From positions 1-10,869 of the forward strand of contig SKKC01000186.1 of NCBI GenBank assembly GCA_007121695.1: a DNA stretch of 10,869 nucleotides, in the 5' to 3' direction. Origin of the DNA: Spirochaetales bacterium (GTDB taxonomy: Bacteria > Spirochaetota > Spirochaetia > DSM-27196 > SKKC01). Made by a program: the position numbers and the translations under genes. Position 1 is the first letter of the stretch. The number at the start of each line of letters is the position of its first letter. Of this stretch, positions 1 through 6,915 are shown piece by piece. Below the pieces are notes generated by a model. That model was not told the origin of the DNA, ran no database searches, and saw only the letters and a list, made by a program, of their open reading frames with translations.

Positions 1-781
1 AAGCATTACCCTGCTCGGTCAGAACGTGAACAGCTACGGTCTTGACAGGAACGGTGAAGAAATCAGTTTCGCAGATCTTCTGCGCGGCATAGGGGAAATC
101 GGACGGGAAACCGGTGCAGATTTCTGGACTTACTTCACGAGCCCGCACCCGCGAGATATGACCGACGAGGTTATTGATACGATCGCCGCGTATCCGGTTC
201 TGGCAAAAATGATACATCTTCCGGTACAGAGCGGTGACGACAAGGTGCTCATTCGCATGAACAGGAACCACAGCATCGCGAGATACCGGAAAATCGTCGA
301 AAAGATCCGGGCAACAATTCCACAGGCCACGCTGTTTACGGACATTATCGTCGGTTTTACCGGCGAGACGGAAGAACAGTTCGAGAATACCCGGAGGATC
401 ATGGAAGAGTTTGAGTACAATATGGCGTTCGTTGCCATGTACAGTCCTCGTCCCGGCGCTGCAAGTGCGCGCTGGGACGACGACATTCCTCACGAGGAAA
501 AGAAACGGCGTATGCACATTCTACAGGACGAACTGAAACGCAGCAGCTACCGTTACAACCGCTCTCTCGTAGGACGCACACTTCGGGTGCTCGTCGACGG
601 AACGGACCGAAAGCAGGGTTTCCTGTCTGCAAAAACCGAAGGAAAGCTGACGGTACGTTTTCCGGCAGACAACGAAGCACTCATCGGCAGCTTCGTCGAC
701 CTCGAGATTACAAGCTGCCGGGAGTTGAGCCTCGAAGGTCGTTTGAAGACCTCGCACACGGCATTGAACGCAGCCTCATGA
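1..781 (+). CDS. miaB: tRNA-2-methylthio-N6-dimethylallyladenosine synthase MiaB, 3' part
   Basis: This is the C-terminal part of a radical SAM methylthiotransferase; the window opens inside the gene, with the first full codon at base 2. MiaB converts i6A37 to ms2i6A37 in tRNAs that read codons beginning with U, using two [4Fe-4S] clusters. The visible reading begins SITLLGQNVNSYG, a typical MiaB stretch just after the radical SAM Cys motif, which lies outside the window together with the N-terminal UPF0004 domain. Further family marks are the HLPVQSGDDKVL segment, TDIIVGFTGETEEQF and AMYSPRPGAASA. The last 65 or so residues (from about RSLVGRTLRVLVDG) form a TRAM RNA-binding domain. The stop overlaps the mtaB start by 4 bases (ATGA), which suggests translational coupling. 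The family call is firm; missing catalytic cysteines cannot be checked here. Confidence 0.95.
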   Translation, partial: SITLLGQNVNSYGLDRNGEEISFADLLRGIGEIGRETGADFWTYFTSPHPRDMTDEVIDTIAAYPVLAKMIHLPVQSGDDKVLIRMNRNHSIARYRKIVEKIRATIPQATLFTDIIVGFTGETEEQFENTRRIMEEFEYNMAFVAMYSPRPGAASARWDDDIPHEEKKRRMHILQDELKRSSYRYNRSLVGRTLRVLVDGTDRKQGFLSAKTEGKLTVRFPADNEALIGSFVDLEITSCRELSLEGRLKTSHTALNAAS

Positions 782-2145
782 ACGGGACACGAACTGTCGC
801 ATTCCAGACTCTCGGCTGCAAGCTGAACCAGTTCGAGACAGATGCGCTTGCGACCCGATTCCGTGACTCCGGGTATGCCATTGTCGAACCGACCGACGAA
901 GCAGACTGTTACATCATCAATACCTGTACGGTCACCAACAAGGGCGACAGAAAAAGCCGAAACGCGATCAATCGGACCATACGAATCCGCGACGAAAACC
1001 CGCTCCCTGCCGGCCGTAACCGGCTGATCGTGGTAACCGGATGCTACGTGGAGAGCGCATGGGACGCGCTAAAAACAGATACGCGGGTCGTCGCGGTCCC
1101 GAATGACAAAAAACAGGGCATATTCGAACTGGTCGAAGCACGGCTCAACGGTGAACTCATTGGCCCGAATGAACTTCCTCGAGGCGTGTTCGATTACGGG
1201 GTGCAGTCGCAGCTGTTTCACACGCGCGCCATGATAAAGATACAGGATGGTTGCGACAACTTCTGCAGCTTCTGCATTATTCCAGCCGTACGAGGTCGGG
1301 CAACGAGTCGCCCTGTGGTTGATATCCTCCAGGAACTGCGTACGCTCGTCGATCGAGGGTTCCGCGAGATCGTGCTGACCGGTGTAAACATCAGTAGATA
1401 TTCAGATTCGCACACAGGCTTCAGCGAGCTGGTCGAACAGATGCTCGCGCAACCGGGAGACTTCAGACTTCGCATCTCGAGCCTTGAACCCGACAGCATA
1501 GACGACCGATTCATTGCACTGTTTGATCACCCGAAGATGGCCCCTCATCTGCATCTGTGTCTGCAAAGTGGAAGCGAGCGTATTCTTCTCCAGATGCGAA
1601 GACAGTATACCGCGAAAGAGTACCGAAGAATTACCGATGCGCTCCTGTCGAGGTATCCTGACTTTAACCTGACAACCGATTGCATTGTCGGCTTTCCAGG
1701 GGAGAGCGACGAGGATTTTCAGGCTACGTGCGATCTTATTCGCCAGGTCGGGTTCAGTCATGTCCACACCTTCCCCTATTCCCGACGCCGTGGAACACGA
1801 GCCGAGCGAATGCCTGGCCAGATCGCCGAGGCAGTAAAAAAAGAGCGGGCGAAGCGTATACGAGAACTCGGGTACGAGGGAAAGCTCGCGTACCGACAGA
1901 GAATGGCAGGAAAACAGCAACGAGCGCTGATCGAGAAAGTGGAGAACGGTGTCGCATACGGGTATACGGAAAACTATGTACCTGTTGCCGTTGCCGTCGA
2001 AGACGATTCGAACGCAACCGATCTTCAAAACCGCTTTCTCGACGTTCGACTCGAACCATTCGACACGCCGCACACGATCAATCTTGACAGTGACCTGCGA
2101 ATGACCGCGCGTGTTTCAAACCAGGTTCCGACCCCGGCGTCCTGA
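778..2145 (+). CDS. mtaB: tRNA t6A37 methylthiotransferase MtaB
   Basis: A full-length 455-residue methylthiotransferase, paralogous to the MiaB before it. MtaB adds a methylthio group to t6A37, giving ms2t6A37 in tRNAs that read ANN codons. The N-terminal UPF0004 domain shows the three expected cluster cysteines: C14 in QTLGCKLNQFET, C50 in NTCTVTNKGDRKSR and C89 in VTGCYVE. The radical SAM motif is C159-x3-C163-x2-C166 (GCDNFCSFC). A C-terminal TRAM region ends in YGYTENYVPV. The GCKLNQFET and NKGDRKSR segments favour MtaB over MiaB or RimO. The ATG lies inside the miaB stop, so it is probably translated by coupling. The next gene starts 2 bases after its stop. The t6A precursor needs a Sua5/TsaC enzyme, and one is encoded at 4650-5639. 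Confidence 0.94.
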   Translation: MNGTRTVAFQTLGCKLNQFETDALATRFRDSGYAIVEPTDEADCYIINTCTVTNKGDRKSRNAINRTIRIRDENPLPAGRNRLIVVTGCYVESAWDALKTDTRVVAVPNDKKQGIFELVEARLNGELIGPNELPRGVFDYGVQSQLFHTRAMIKIQDGCDNFCSFCIIPAVRGRATSRPVVDILQELRTLVDRGFREIVLTGVNISRYSDSHTGFSELVEQMLAQPGDFRLRISSLEPDSIDDRFIALFDHPKMAPHLHLCLQSGSERILLQMRRQYTAKEYRRITDALLSRYPDFNLTTDCIVGFPGESDEDFQATCDLIRQVGFSHVHTFPYSRRRGTRAERMPGQIAEAVKKERAKRIRELGYEGKLAYRQRMAGKQQRALIEKVENGVAYGYTENYVPVAVAVEDDSNATDLQNRFLDVRLEPFDTPHTINLDSDLRMTARVSNQVPTPAS

Positions 2146-2147
2146 CA

Positions 2148-2945
2148 ATGCCTGGTTCCACCGAGCGAATAATCGTACTTATTGCTCCAGGATACAGCAG
2201 ATTGTGTTCGACCGTCTTCGGTCTGAAACTGACAGGAAGCATCGACGGTGCACAGCAGTATGCAGGAGCCGGCTGCACCATGATTACGCCCATGACCGAC
2301 CCGGCCGAGATCATGATCCGCACCGCTTTCGTAATGGGTCGGCAGTTCGGCAACCCAGGCCCGTACCAGCCACAGCATCGCGAGATTGTACTGATGACCG
2401 AATCTGACTCAGTGCAGACGATTTCGATGGCGAACGAAGTCTATCGTGAGAATCATCGTCGCCCGTTTTATCCCGACATTCTCTACGGTCACAGTCTCGA
2501 CGAATGCCGACTTCACGACGAGTGTACCGAAGCCTTTATCCGGACCGTGGAAAGCTATGTACCTGCGCACGGCATTTTTGTTCTTGCGCTTCCACCGCAT
2601 TCGCGAAGTGAGTCCTCGTCGGGCAGCACGGACTGGAAGAAAGCGAGGAACGAAGAACTCGTGGCATTCCGATCGTTCCTCGACAGACGCACGGACGCGT
2701 ATCCACCCGAGGTCTTTCTGAACGAAGCAGAGCTGAACGCCGTGTCCGAACTCTGCGCCGCTGGCAGGCTTCACCGAAATGACAGGATGCTGCTGCACAA
2801 GGCCGCACTCGCCCGGCGTGTCCGTACCGGTTCGATTCCCGTGAGGGAGCTTATGGAGCAGGTTCAGACATTGCCAGCTTCTCGACAACCCCGGCGTGTG
2901 AACAGGCTAATAGATATACTGGAGCAGGATGTTGCAAGCTACTGA
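2148..2945 (+). CDS. conserved-looking protein of unknown function, coupled to a photoproduct-lyase-like gene
   Basis: I do not recognise this 265-residue protein. No signal peptide or membrane segment is evident. The first 150 residues read like an alpha/beta domain, with short hydrophobic strands at about 7-14 (ERIIVLIAP), 79-84 (REIVLM) and 142-149 (HGIFVLAL), separated by likely helices. Residues 160-265 are charged and probably helical. Cysteines sit at 20, 43, 120, 126 and 203; C120 and C126 fall in DECRLHDEC, which is not a known cluster motif. There is no purine-rich ribosome site before the ATG, which lies 2 bases after the mtaB stop, so re-initiation is likely. The 3' end overlaps the next gene by 17 bases. 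That tight packing suggests a job linked to the lyase-like protein or to tRNA modification, but this is only inference. Internal ATG codons (for example 2281) are possible starts. Confidence 0.8.
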   Translation: MPGSTERIIVLIAPGYSRLCSTVFGLKLTGSIDGAQQYAGAGCTMITPMTDPAEIMIRTAFVMGRQFGNPGPYQPQHREIVLMTESDSVQTISMANEVYRENHRRPFYPDILYGHSLDECRLHDECTEAFIRTVESYVPAHGIFVLALPPHSRSESSSGSTDWKKARNEELVAFRSFLDRRTDAYPPEVFLNEAELNAVSELCAAGRLHRNDRMLLHKAALARRVRTGSIPVRELMEQVQTLPASRQPRRVNRLIDILEQDVASY

Positions 2946-3975
2946 TCTGCCGAACGATTCCGTTATCCCCTCAGTCGGCCGCGTGTACGTTGAAGCCGGG
3001 GCACGGAAGTATCCCGATACAAGCCGTATCCTCGAAAAACTTGGAGACATCCCGGTGCAGGAAATCGGCCATTACAAGGACGTTTTCAACAGACCCGGAC
3101 AGCATTTTCAGGTTCAGAAACACAGTCCGGCACTGATTCTTGCTGTCGAGCGGGAAACCCTTCTGTACGATGGCAAATTTCGGGTGGCGAGCTGGGGCTC
3201 ACAACTGCCGCTGTACTATAACGCACCAGTTCGAAACTGCGTGTACAACTGCGATTACTGTTTTCTTCAGGGAATGCATACTTCCGGACACCTCGTCGTT
3301 TTTGTGAACATACAGGATTTTTTCGACGCTGCACGCGACCGCGCCGAACACGGACCGATTTTTCTCAGCATCAGTTACCTTACCGATCTTCTTGCTATGG
3401 AACCGCTTATTCCGATTTGTGAACGCTGGATCAGGTTCGCCGAAGAACAACCCAACCTTACCATAGAGATACGGACAAAGAGCGATCTCTTTCGTGTTTT
3501 GCGCCACATGGAAGCACCTGAAAACACCGTTTTGAGTTTCAGCCTGTCGCCGGACCGGATTGCCCGACGTTACGAGCGCGGGTGCGCTCCCCTGCACGGC
3601 CGCGTTCTTGCCGCACGGGAAGCATTGCGCGCGGGCTGGAGGGTCAGATTGTGCATTGATCCGATGGTGCGCACTGAAGGCTGGAAAATACTCTATTCGC
3701 GGTTTATAGCCGACGTTTTCTCGCGCCTTCCTGTCGACGCGATAGAAGAAATCAGTTTTGGCGTGGTACGCCTCGCACCGGACTTTCTGAAACGCATACA
3801 CAATATGCGGCACGATTCCGACATGCTTCATTATCCGTTCGTGACGGAAACAGGGAGCAATTACGGAACGGTGGCAACCTATCCGGAGGCAGCGCGTAAT
3901 GAAATGAAGGCCGCGCTCGAACAGGAGCTCCTTCGTTTCGTGCCGCCCGAAAAGATACATTTTGTCCATGGATAA
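2929..3975 (+). CDS. spore photoproduct lyase-like radical SAM protein
   Basis: A 348-residue radical SAM protein resembling the spore photoproduct lyase (SplB) family, which uses SAM and a [4Fe-4S] cluster to reverse a UV thymine dimer in DNA. The cluster motif is C104-x3-C108-x2-C111 (NCVYNCDYCFLQ), with the spacing and the YC-aromatic-LQ context of that family. Length and layout also match: an N-terminal segment, a radical SAM barrel from about 100 to 310, and a short tail. By recalled alignment, the residue equivalent to the catalytic cysteine (C141 in Bacillus subtilis) is Y150 in SISYLTD. The relay tyrosine after the last cluster cysteine (Y99) is F112, while the one before it (Y97) is kept as Y110. 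It may therefore do different chemistry. GGAG at 2921-2924 supports the ATG at 2929, inside the previous gene's end. Family confidence is good, exact function uncertain. Confidence 0.82.
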   Translation: MLQATDLPNDSVIPSVGRVYVEAGARKYPDTSRILEKLGDIPVQEIGHYKDVFNRPGQHFQVQKHSPALILAVERETLLYDGKFRVASWGSQLPLYYNAPVRNCVYNCDYCFLQGMHTSGHLVVFVNIQDFFDAARDRAEHGPIFLSISYLTDLLAMEPLIPICERWIRFAEEQPNLTIEIRTKSDLFRVLRHMEAPENTVLSFSLSPDRIARRYERGCAPLHGRVLAAREALRAGWRVRLCIDPMVRTEGWKILYSRFIADVFSRLPVDAIEEISFGVVRLAPDFLKRIHNMRHDSDMLHYPFVTETGSNYGTVATYPEAARNEMKAALEQELLRFVPPEKIHFVHG

Positions 3976-3997
3976 TGAGTGGGCGCCTCTGCGGCCG

Positions 3998-4027
3998 TTG
4001 ACAACTATTTGACGCAAGGGATACGCT
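3998..4027 (+). promoter_or_regulatory. possible sigma-70-type promoter before the A-type carrier gene
   Basis: A perfect -35 hexamer TTGACA lies at 3998-4003, followed after 18 bases by TACGCT at 4022-4027, a weak -10 match (3 of 6). Transcription would start near 4034, leaving a leader of about 35 bases with a strong ribosome site. The position just after the lyase-like gene would let the Fe-S carrier be expressed apart from the upstream operon. The weak -10 keeps this tentative. Confidence 0.33.
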
Positions 4028-4052
4028 CTGTACCAGCAAACACAGTTTATGC

Positions 4053-4060
4053 AGGAAGGA
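4053..4060 (+). promoter_or_regulatory. ribosome binding site that decides the A-type carrier start
   Basis: AGGAAGGA lies 8 bases before the GTG at 4069. No comparable site precedes the upstream GTG at 3979, so this site favours the shorter protein. Confidence 0.75.
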
Positions 4061-4068
4061 TATACGCC

Positions 4069-4410
4069 GTGACGACAACACAAATTACAGTAACAGATAA
4101 AGCACAGCAGGAACTTATTGGACTCGAGGTAAATCACGAGCAGTTTCTACGACTGTGGGTAGAACCAGGTGGATGCTCGGGTATGAGTTATGGCGCCGCA
4201 ATAGACGAAGAAATGGGCGAAGGCGATCAGATCATTTTCGAGAACGAGCAAATACGTGTAGTTGCAGATCCCGAAAGTGTCCGGTACTTCGACGGTCTTA
4301 CCATAGACTACACCGATGACCTGGTGCAGAGTGGTTTCCGCTTTATCAATCCCAACGCTGTGCAATCCTGTGGCTGCGGGTCAAGCTTCTCGTGCGACAG
4401 CTGCGGTTAA
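4069..4410 (+). CDS. A-type iron-sulfur carrier (HesB/IscA/SufA family)
   Basis: A 113-residue A-type carrier, which receives nascent Fe-S clusters from the scaffold and passes them to target proteins in the cytoplasm. The three family cysteines are present: C36 in PGGCSGMSY, then C101 and C103 in SCGCGSSF. The typical core GLTIDY and FINPNA is also there. The protein ends in SCDSCG, adding C109 and C112, so the tail has an extra CxxC beyond the usual pair. I chose the GTG at 4069 because of its strong ribosome site and because the 30 extra residues from the GTG at 3979 do not resemble the family N-terminus. Whether it is SufA, ErpA or IscA cannot be settled from sequence alone. Its neighbours are a radical SAM gene before it and a small unknown gene 12 bases after it. 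Confidence 0.9.
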   Translation: MTTTQITVTDKAQQELIGLEVNHEQFLRLWVEPGGCSGMSYGAAIDEEMGEGDQIIFENEQIRVVADPESVRYFDGLTIDYTDDLVQSGFRFINPNAVQSCGCGSSFSCDSCG

Positions 4411-4422
4411 TGTTCGGAACGT

Positions 4423-4653
4423 ATGCAAAAAGAACTGAAAACACAGCTGACTGGCGGCGAGAGCGTATTCTGTATAAACGAAGCGCAGCTCGTAAAAGCA
4501 TATAGCCTCTGGGAGGCGGACGGTACAGAGGGTGATCGAGTTCGGGATATGGTTAGTACGCTCGAGCGGGACTACTCACGGAACGAGCGGGCATCCATCG
4601 CGTTTGTACTTATTGACCGTCTGTTAAAAGGCAAGGATACCGGGGCGACCTAA
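4423..4653 (+). CDS. small protein of unknown function next to the A-type carrier
   Basis: A 76-residue soluble protein starting at an ATG 12 bases after the carrier's stop, with a modest GGA ribosome site a few bases upstream. I do not recognise the family. The sequence is mostly polar and probably helical: about residues 20-31 (EAQLVKAYSLWE) and 37-71 (GDRVRDMV to RLLKGK) look like helices. It has one cysteine (C17) and no membrane segment. It does not match IscX as I know it. Shared strand and close spacing suggest it is transcribed with the carrier and could assist in Fe-S delivery, which is inference. Its stop codon overlaps the stop of the convergent Sua5 gene. That it is a real gene is likely but not certain. 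Confidence 0.65.
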   Translation: MQKELKTQLTGGESVFCINEAQLVKAYSLWEADGTEGDRVRDMVSTLERDYSRNERASIAFVLIDRLLKGKDTGAT

Positions 4654-4663
4654 ACACGCCCCG
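4641..4663. terminator. GC stem-loop at convergent stop codons, possible terminator
   Basis: CGGGGCG at 4641-4647 pairs perfectly with CGCCCCG at 4657-4663 around a 9-base loop that holds both stop codons of the converging genes. There is no run of T on either side, so it is not a standard intrinsic terminator. It may help stop or protect transcripts from both directions. Confidence 0.3.
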
Positions 4664-5639
4664 CGGCGCGCAGAATCCGGTCCCGGATCGCGACAGTCCG
4701 TGCATTCCCTGCAGGAAGCTCCACCAGGAGGCGGCGAAAGCCGTTCCGTTCCGACCAGTAAAACCACTCATACAGATTGTGCTCGTAATTCTGCTCATCC
4801 GTCGCTCGCTGTACGTGCGACTCGCGTCCCCCATGAGCCGTAAACTCGCTCGCCACGGCCTTCGATATGCATATCAGGGCGTCTGTCTCGTCAAACGGGG
4901 CATGTGCAGACAGTTCGCCCGCCCCGTTTACTACACACAGGTTTCCGTCGGGGCTGTAGTGCCTGTGCCGGGTTCCTGGTGACAGCACCTGTTCCGAGGC
5001 ATCCACATCGGCAGCTTCACGTACGGACATATCGAGGCACCGGTGCAGATCGTCACGCGTAATCCGACCGGGGCGCAGGATATGGGGCCCTCCTTCGCGA
5101 AGGACCGCAACCGTCGATTCGATGCCGAGATCGCACGAACCGCCATCGATAACCGCCGAAACCCGCCCCTGCATTTCGTCGTACGCCGCACGCGCGGTTG
5201 TTGGGCTGGGGCGACCGCTTCTATTGGCGCTCGGCGCTGCCACCCCGAGATCTGTCTGTTCGATTACCGTACGCGCGACCGGGTGACCCGGTATCCGGAT
5301 CGCGACCGTCGATAAACCCGCCCGTGCATTCAGTGCGACCGTGCTTCGCGCCGGAAGTACGAGCGTCAGCGGCCCCGGAGAAAAGCACGAAAACAGGCGC
5401 TCGGCAACGCTATCGACTATCGCGTAGCGATGAGCCATTTCGAGGGACGAGACGTGGACAATGAGGGGGTTGTCCTGCGGACGCCCTTTTGCGATAAACA
5501 CCGCGTCGATTCCCGCGGGATCGTCGCACCGAACACCAAGACCATAGACCGTCTCGGTTGGAATGACCACGAGTTTTCCCTGTTTGAGATACCGCGCGGC
5601 ACGCGTCGTGTCTGAAGCTGAAAGTAACTCGGTGTTCAT
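4650..5639 (-). CDS. threonylcarbamoyl-AMP synthase, Sua5 type
   Basis: A 329-residue enzyme that makes threonylcarbamoyl-AMP from threonine, bicarbonate and ATP, the first step of t6A37 tRNA modification. The YrdC domain covers about residues 1-200, with PTETVYGLG at 27-35, KGRP at 51-54, the strand TVAIRIPGHP and the SANRSG loop at 137-142. The linker SPGTRHRHYSP at 220-230 is a mark of the long Sua5 form, and the rest is a C-terminal Sua5 domain with the usual NYEHNLYEWF-like end. Length fits the family (about 330-350). The ATG at 5639 has AAGGTG 8 bases upstream. It is transcribed toward the small gene and away from the methyltransferase. Its product is the precursor of the t6A that MtaB, encoded 2.5 kb away, modifies further. 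Confidence 0.93.
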   Translation of the reverse strand: MNTELLSASDTTRAARYLKQGKLVVIPTETVYGLGVRCDDPAGIDAVFIAKGRPQDNPLIVHVSSLEMAHRYAIVDSVAERLFSCFSPGPLTLVLPARSTVALNARAGLSTVAIRIPGHPVARTVIEQTDLGVAAPSANRSGRPSPTTARAAYDEMQGRVSAVIDGGSCDLGIESTVAVLREGGPHILRPGRITRDDLHRCLDMSVREAADVDASEQVLSPGTRHRHYSPDGNLCVVNGAGELSAHAPFDETDALICISKAVASEFTAHGGRESHVQRATDEQNYEHNLYEWFYWSERNGFRRLLVELPAGNARTVAIRDRILRAAGRV

Positions 5640-5743
5640 GGTTTCGACACCTTGATTTTTGGCATCAATGGTGCAAGAGTCAAGCGCACATGATACGTCG
5701 TTTTTCCAGATCTTCCGGATACCGGCAGATCAGTCAGAGACCC

Positions 5744-6583
5744 ATGTTGTTTGAACAGGAACAGAAGCTGTTCTGGGCGGACAGGTATATTTCGCGACAT
5801 GTACTGCACGCGCATCTCGACGAAGAGAGTTCGGCAGCGAGCCGGAAACCGGACGAGATTCAGCGGCAGTGTTTCTGGATACACGATACGTTCCAGCGAC
5901 GGCACGAAATCCAGACCAATGACGGCAATGAACAGCACAGACTGCTTGACCTCGGCTGCGGCCCTGGTCTGTATTCGCGTGTGTTCCAGGACTACGGCTT
6001 CGCGGTACTTGGTGTAGACGCGTCTCCTGCGTCCATTCGCTACTCCCGGAAGCATTCAGTCCGACAGGGAAAAACGGCTCGATACGTACGTGCGGATTAC
6101 ACCACCATGAAGCTGCCGGACAACAGTTTTTCTCTCGCTACCTGCATATACGGTGGTATGGGAACGATTTCTGACGCTACGCAGATCCGCCTGCTGAAGA
6201 GTATATACAACACCCTGCGCCCGGGAGGCATATTCGTGTTCGATGCCTTTACCCTGGCGTACGCGGAGAACGAGCGTCTGGACACCGACTGGCACTACAT
6301 ACCGCGCGGTGGTTTCTGGTCGCCTCGACCGCATTTGCTACTGGAAAGAAGCTACCGGTTTGATGAACGCCAGGTGTTCGTGAATGCGTACACGACAGTG
6401 CTGAAAAACGGTTCCTCCCGAAGGTATCTCGTGTGGCACCGGTATTACAGCCCCGAAGAGTTGCGGGCACGCCTGGAAACCGTAGGGTTTACGCGAGTCA
6501 TGCACCATGCCGATCTTTCAGGCACACCCTGGTACGAAGGCAGCCCATGGATCGGCATGGTAGCGGCGAAACCCGCTGAATAG
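5744..6583 (+). CDS. class I SAM-dependent methyltransferase
   Basis: A 279-residue methyltransferase with a Rossmann fold. Motif I is LLDLGCGPG at about residues 67-75, followed by the acidic residue that binds the SAM ribose in VLGVDASPAS (D92), and a motif II/III-like region through YTTMKLPDNSFSLATCIYGGMG and TLRPGGIFVFDAF. The N-terminal FWADRYISRHVLHAHLDEESSAASRK resembles a common group of small-molecule-type methyltransferases whose substrate is unknown. That group begins near this point, so I prefer the ATG at 5744; the in-frame ATG at 5690 would add 18 basic residues. Neither start has a strong ribosome site. It is divergent from the Sua5 gene and ends 8 bases before the Rieske stop on the other strand. 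The substrate cannot be named. Confidence 0.85.
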   Translation: MLFEQEQKLFWADRYISRHVLHAHLDEESSAASRKPDEIQRQCFWIHDTFQRRHEIQTNDGNEQHRLLDLGCGPGLYSRVFQDYGFAVLGVDASPASIRYSRKHSVRQGKTARYVRADYTTMKLPDNSFSLATCIYGGMGTISDATQIRLLKSIYNTLRPGGIFVFDAFTLAYAENERLDTDWHYIPRGGFWSPRPHLLLERSYRFDERQVFVNAYTTVLKNGSSRRYLVWHRYYSPEELRARLETVGFTRVMHHADLSGTPWYEGSPWIGMVAAKPAE

Positions 6584-6591
6584 CTTCAGGA

Positions 6592-6894
6592 TCAGGCCTT
6601 TACCCACACGAACCCGTCTTCGACCTTGACCTCGTAGGTTTTAACTGGCCGGGTCGCGGGAAAGTCCTTCACGGCCCCGGTTCGAATATCGAATCGGGAG
6701 CCGTGTTTCGGACAATAGACGTCTCCGTCGACTATCATACCTTCGCACAGGGGCGAGTACTCATGAGAGCAGGAATTATCGGTCGCAAATATGCCATCTT
6801 CGAGGCGGAAAATCGCGATTTCCTTCCTTCTATGCGCAAACCGGAATGTCTTCTGAAATCCGTCTTCGGCAACCGCCTTATGCCACTTTGCCAT
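6592..6894 (-). CDS. Rieske [2Fe-2S] ferredoxin, last gene of the SUF operon
   Basis: A 100-residue soluble Rieske protein of the ferredoxin type found with ring-hydroxylating oxygenases and nitrite reductases. The cluster ligands are C42-x-H44 (SCSHE) and C61-x2-H64 (CPKHGSRFD), spaced 16 residues apart as expected. There is no signal peptide, so it works in the cytoplasm. The gene begins 21 bases after the sufD stop, with AGGA just before the ATG. A similar small Rieske gene sits beside sufB and sufD in other bacteria (for example Actinobacteria), where an electron-transfer role in cluster assembly is assumed but not well defined. No oxygenase gene is nearby, so a role with SUF is the better guess. 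Confidence 0.9.
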   Translation of the reverse strand: MAKWHKAVAEDGFQKTFRFAHRRKEIAIFRLEDGIFATDNSCSHEYSPLCEGMIVDGDVYCPKHGSRFDIRTGAVKDFPATRPVKTYEVKVEDGFVWVKA

Positions 6895-6915
6895 AACTGT
6901 CCTGATCCCTCTCTT

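Noticed and set aside
3979..4068. A longer A-type carrier starting at GTG 3979
   Set aside because: The added 30 residues do not look like the family, no ribosome site precedes that GTG, and a strong site precedes 4069.
5655..5683. A promoter for the Sua5 gene on the - strand (TTGACT, 17 bases, AAAAAT)
   Set aside because: The hexamers are fair, but transcription would begin at about 5648, on top of the ribosome site and only a few bases before the ATG, so the match may be chance.
5652..5689. Small inverted repeats (TTGAT with ATCAA, GTGC with GCAC) between the Sua5 and methyltransferase genes
   Set aside because: The arms are only 4-5 bases, which is common by chance; no operator can be supported.
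6576..6589. A hairpin (CTGAA with TTCAG) at the convergent ends of the methyltransferase and Rieske genes
   Set aside because: The stem is only 5 bp, AT-containing and lacks a T-run, so it is too weak to call a terminator.
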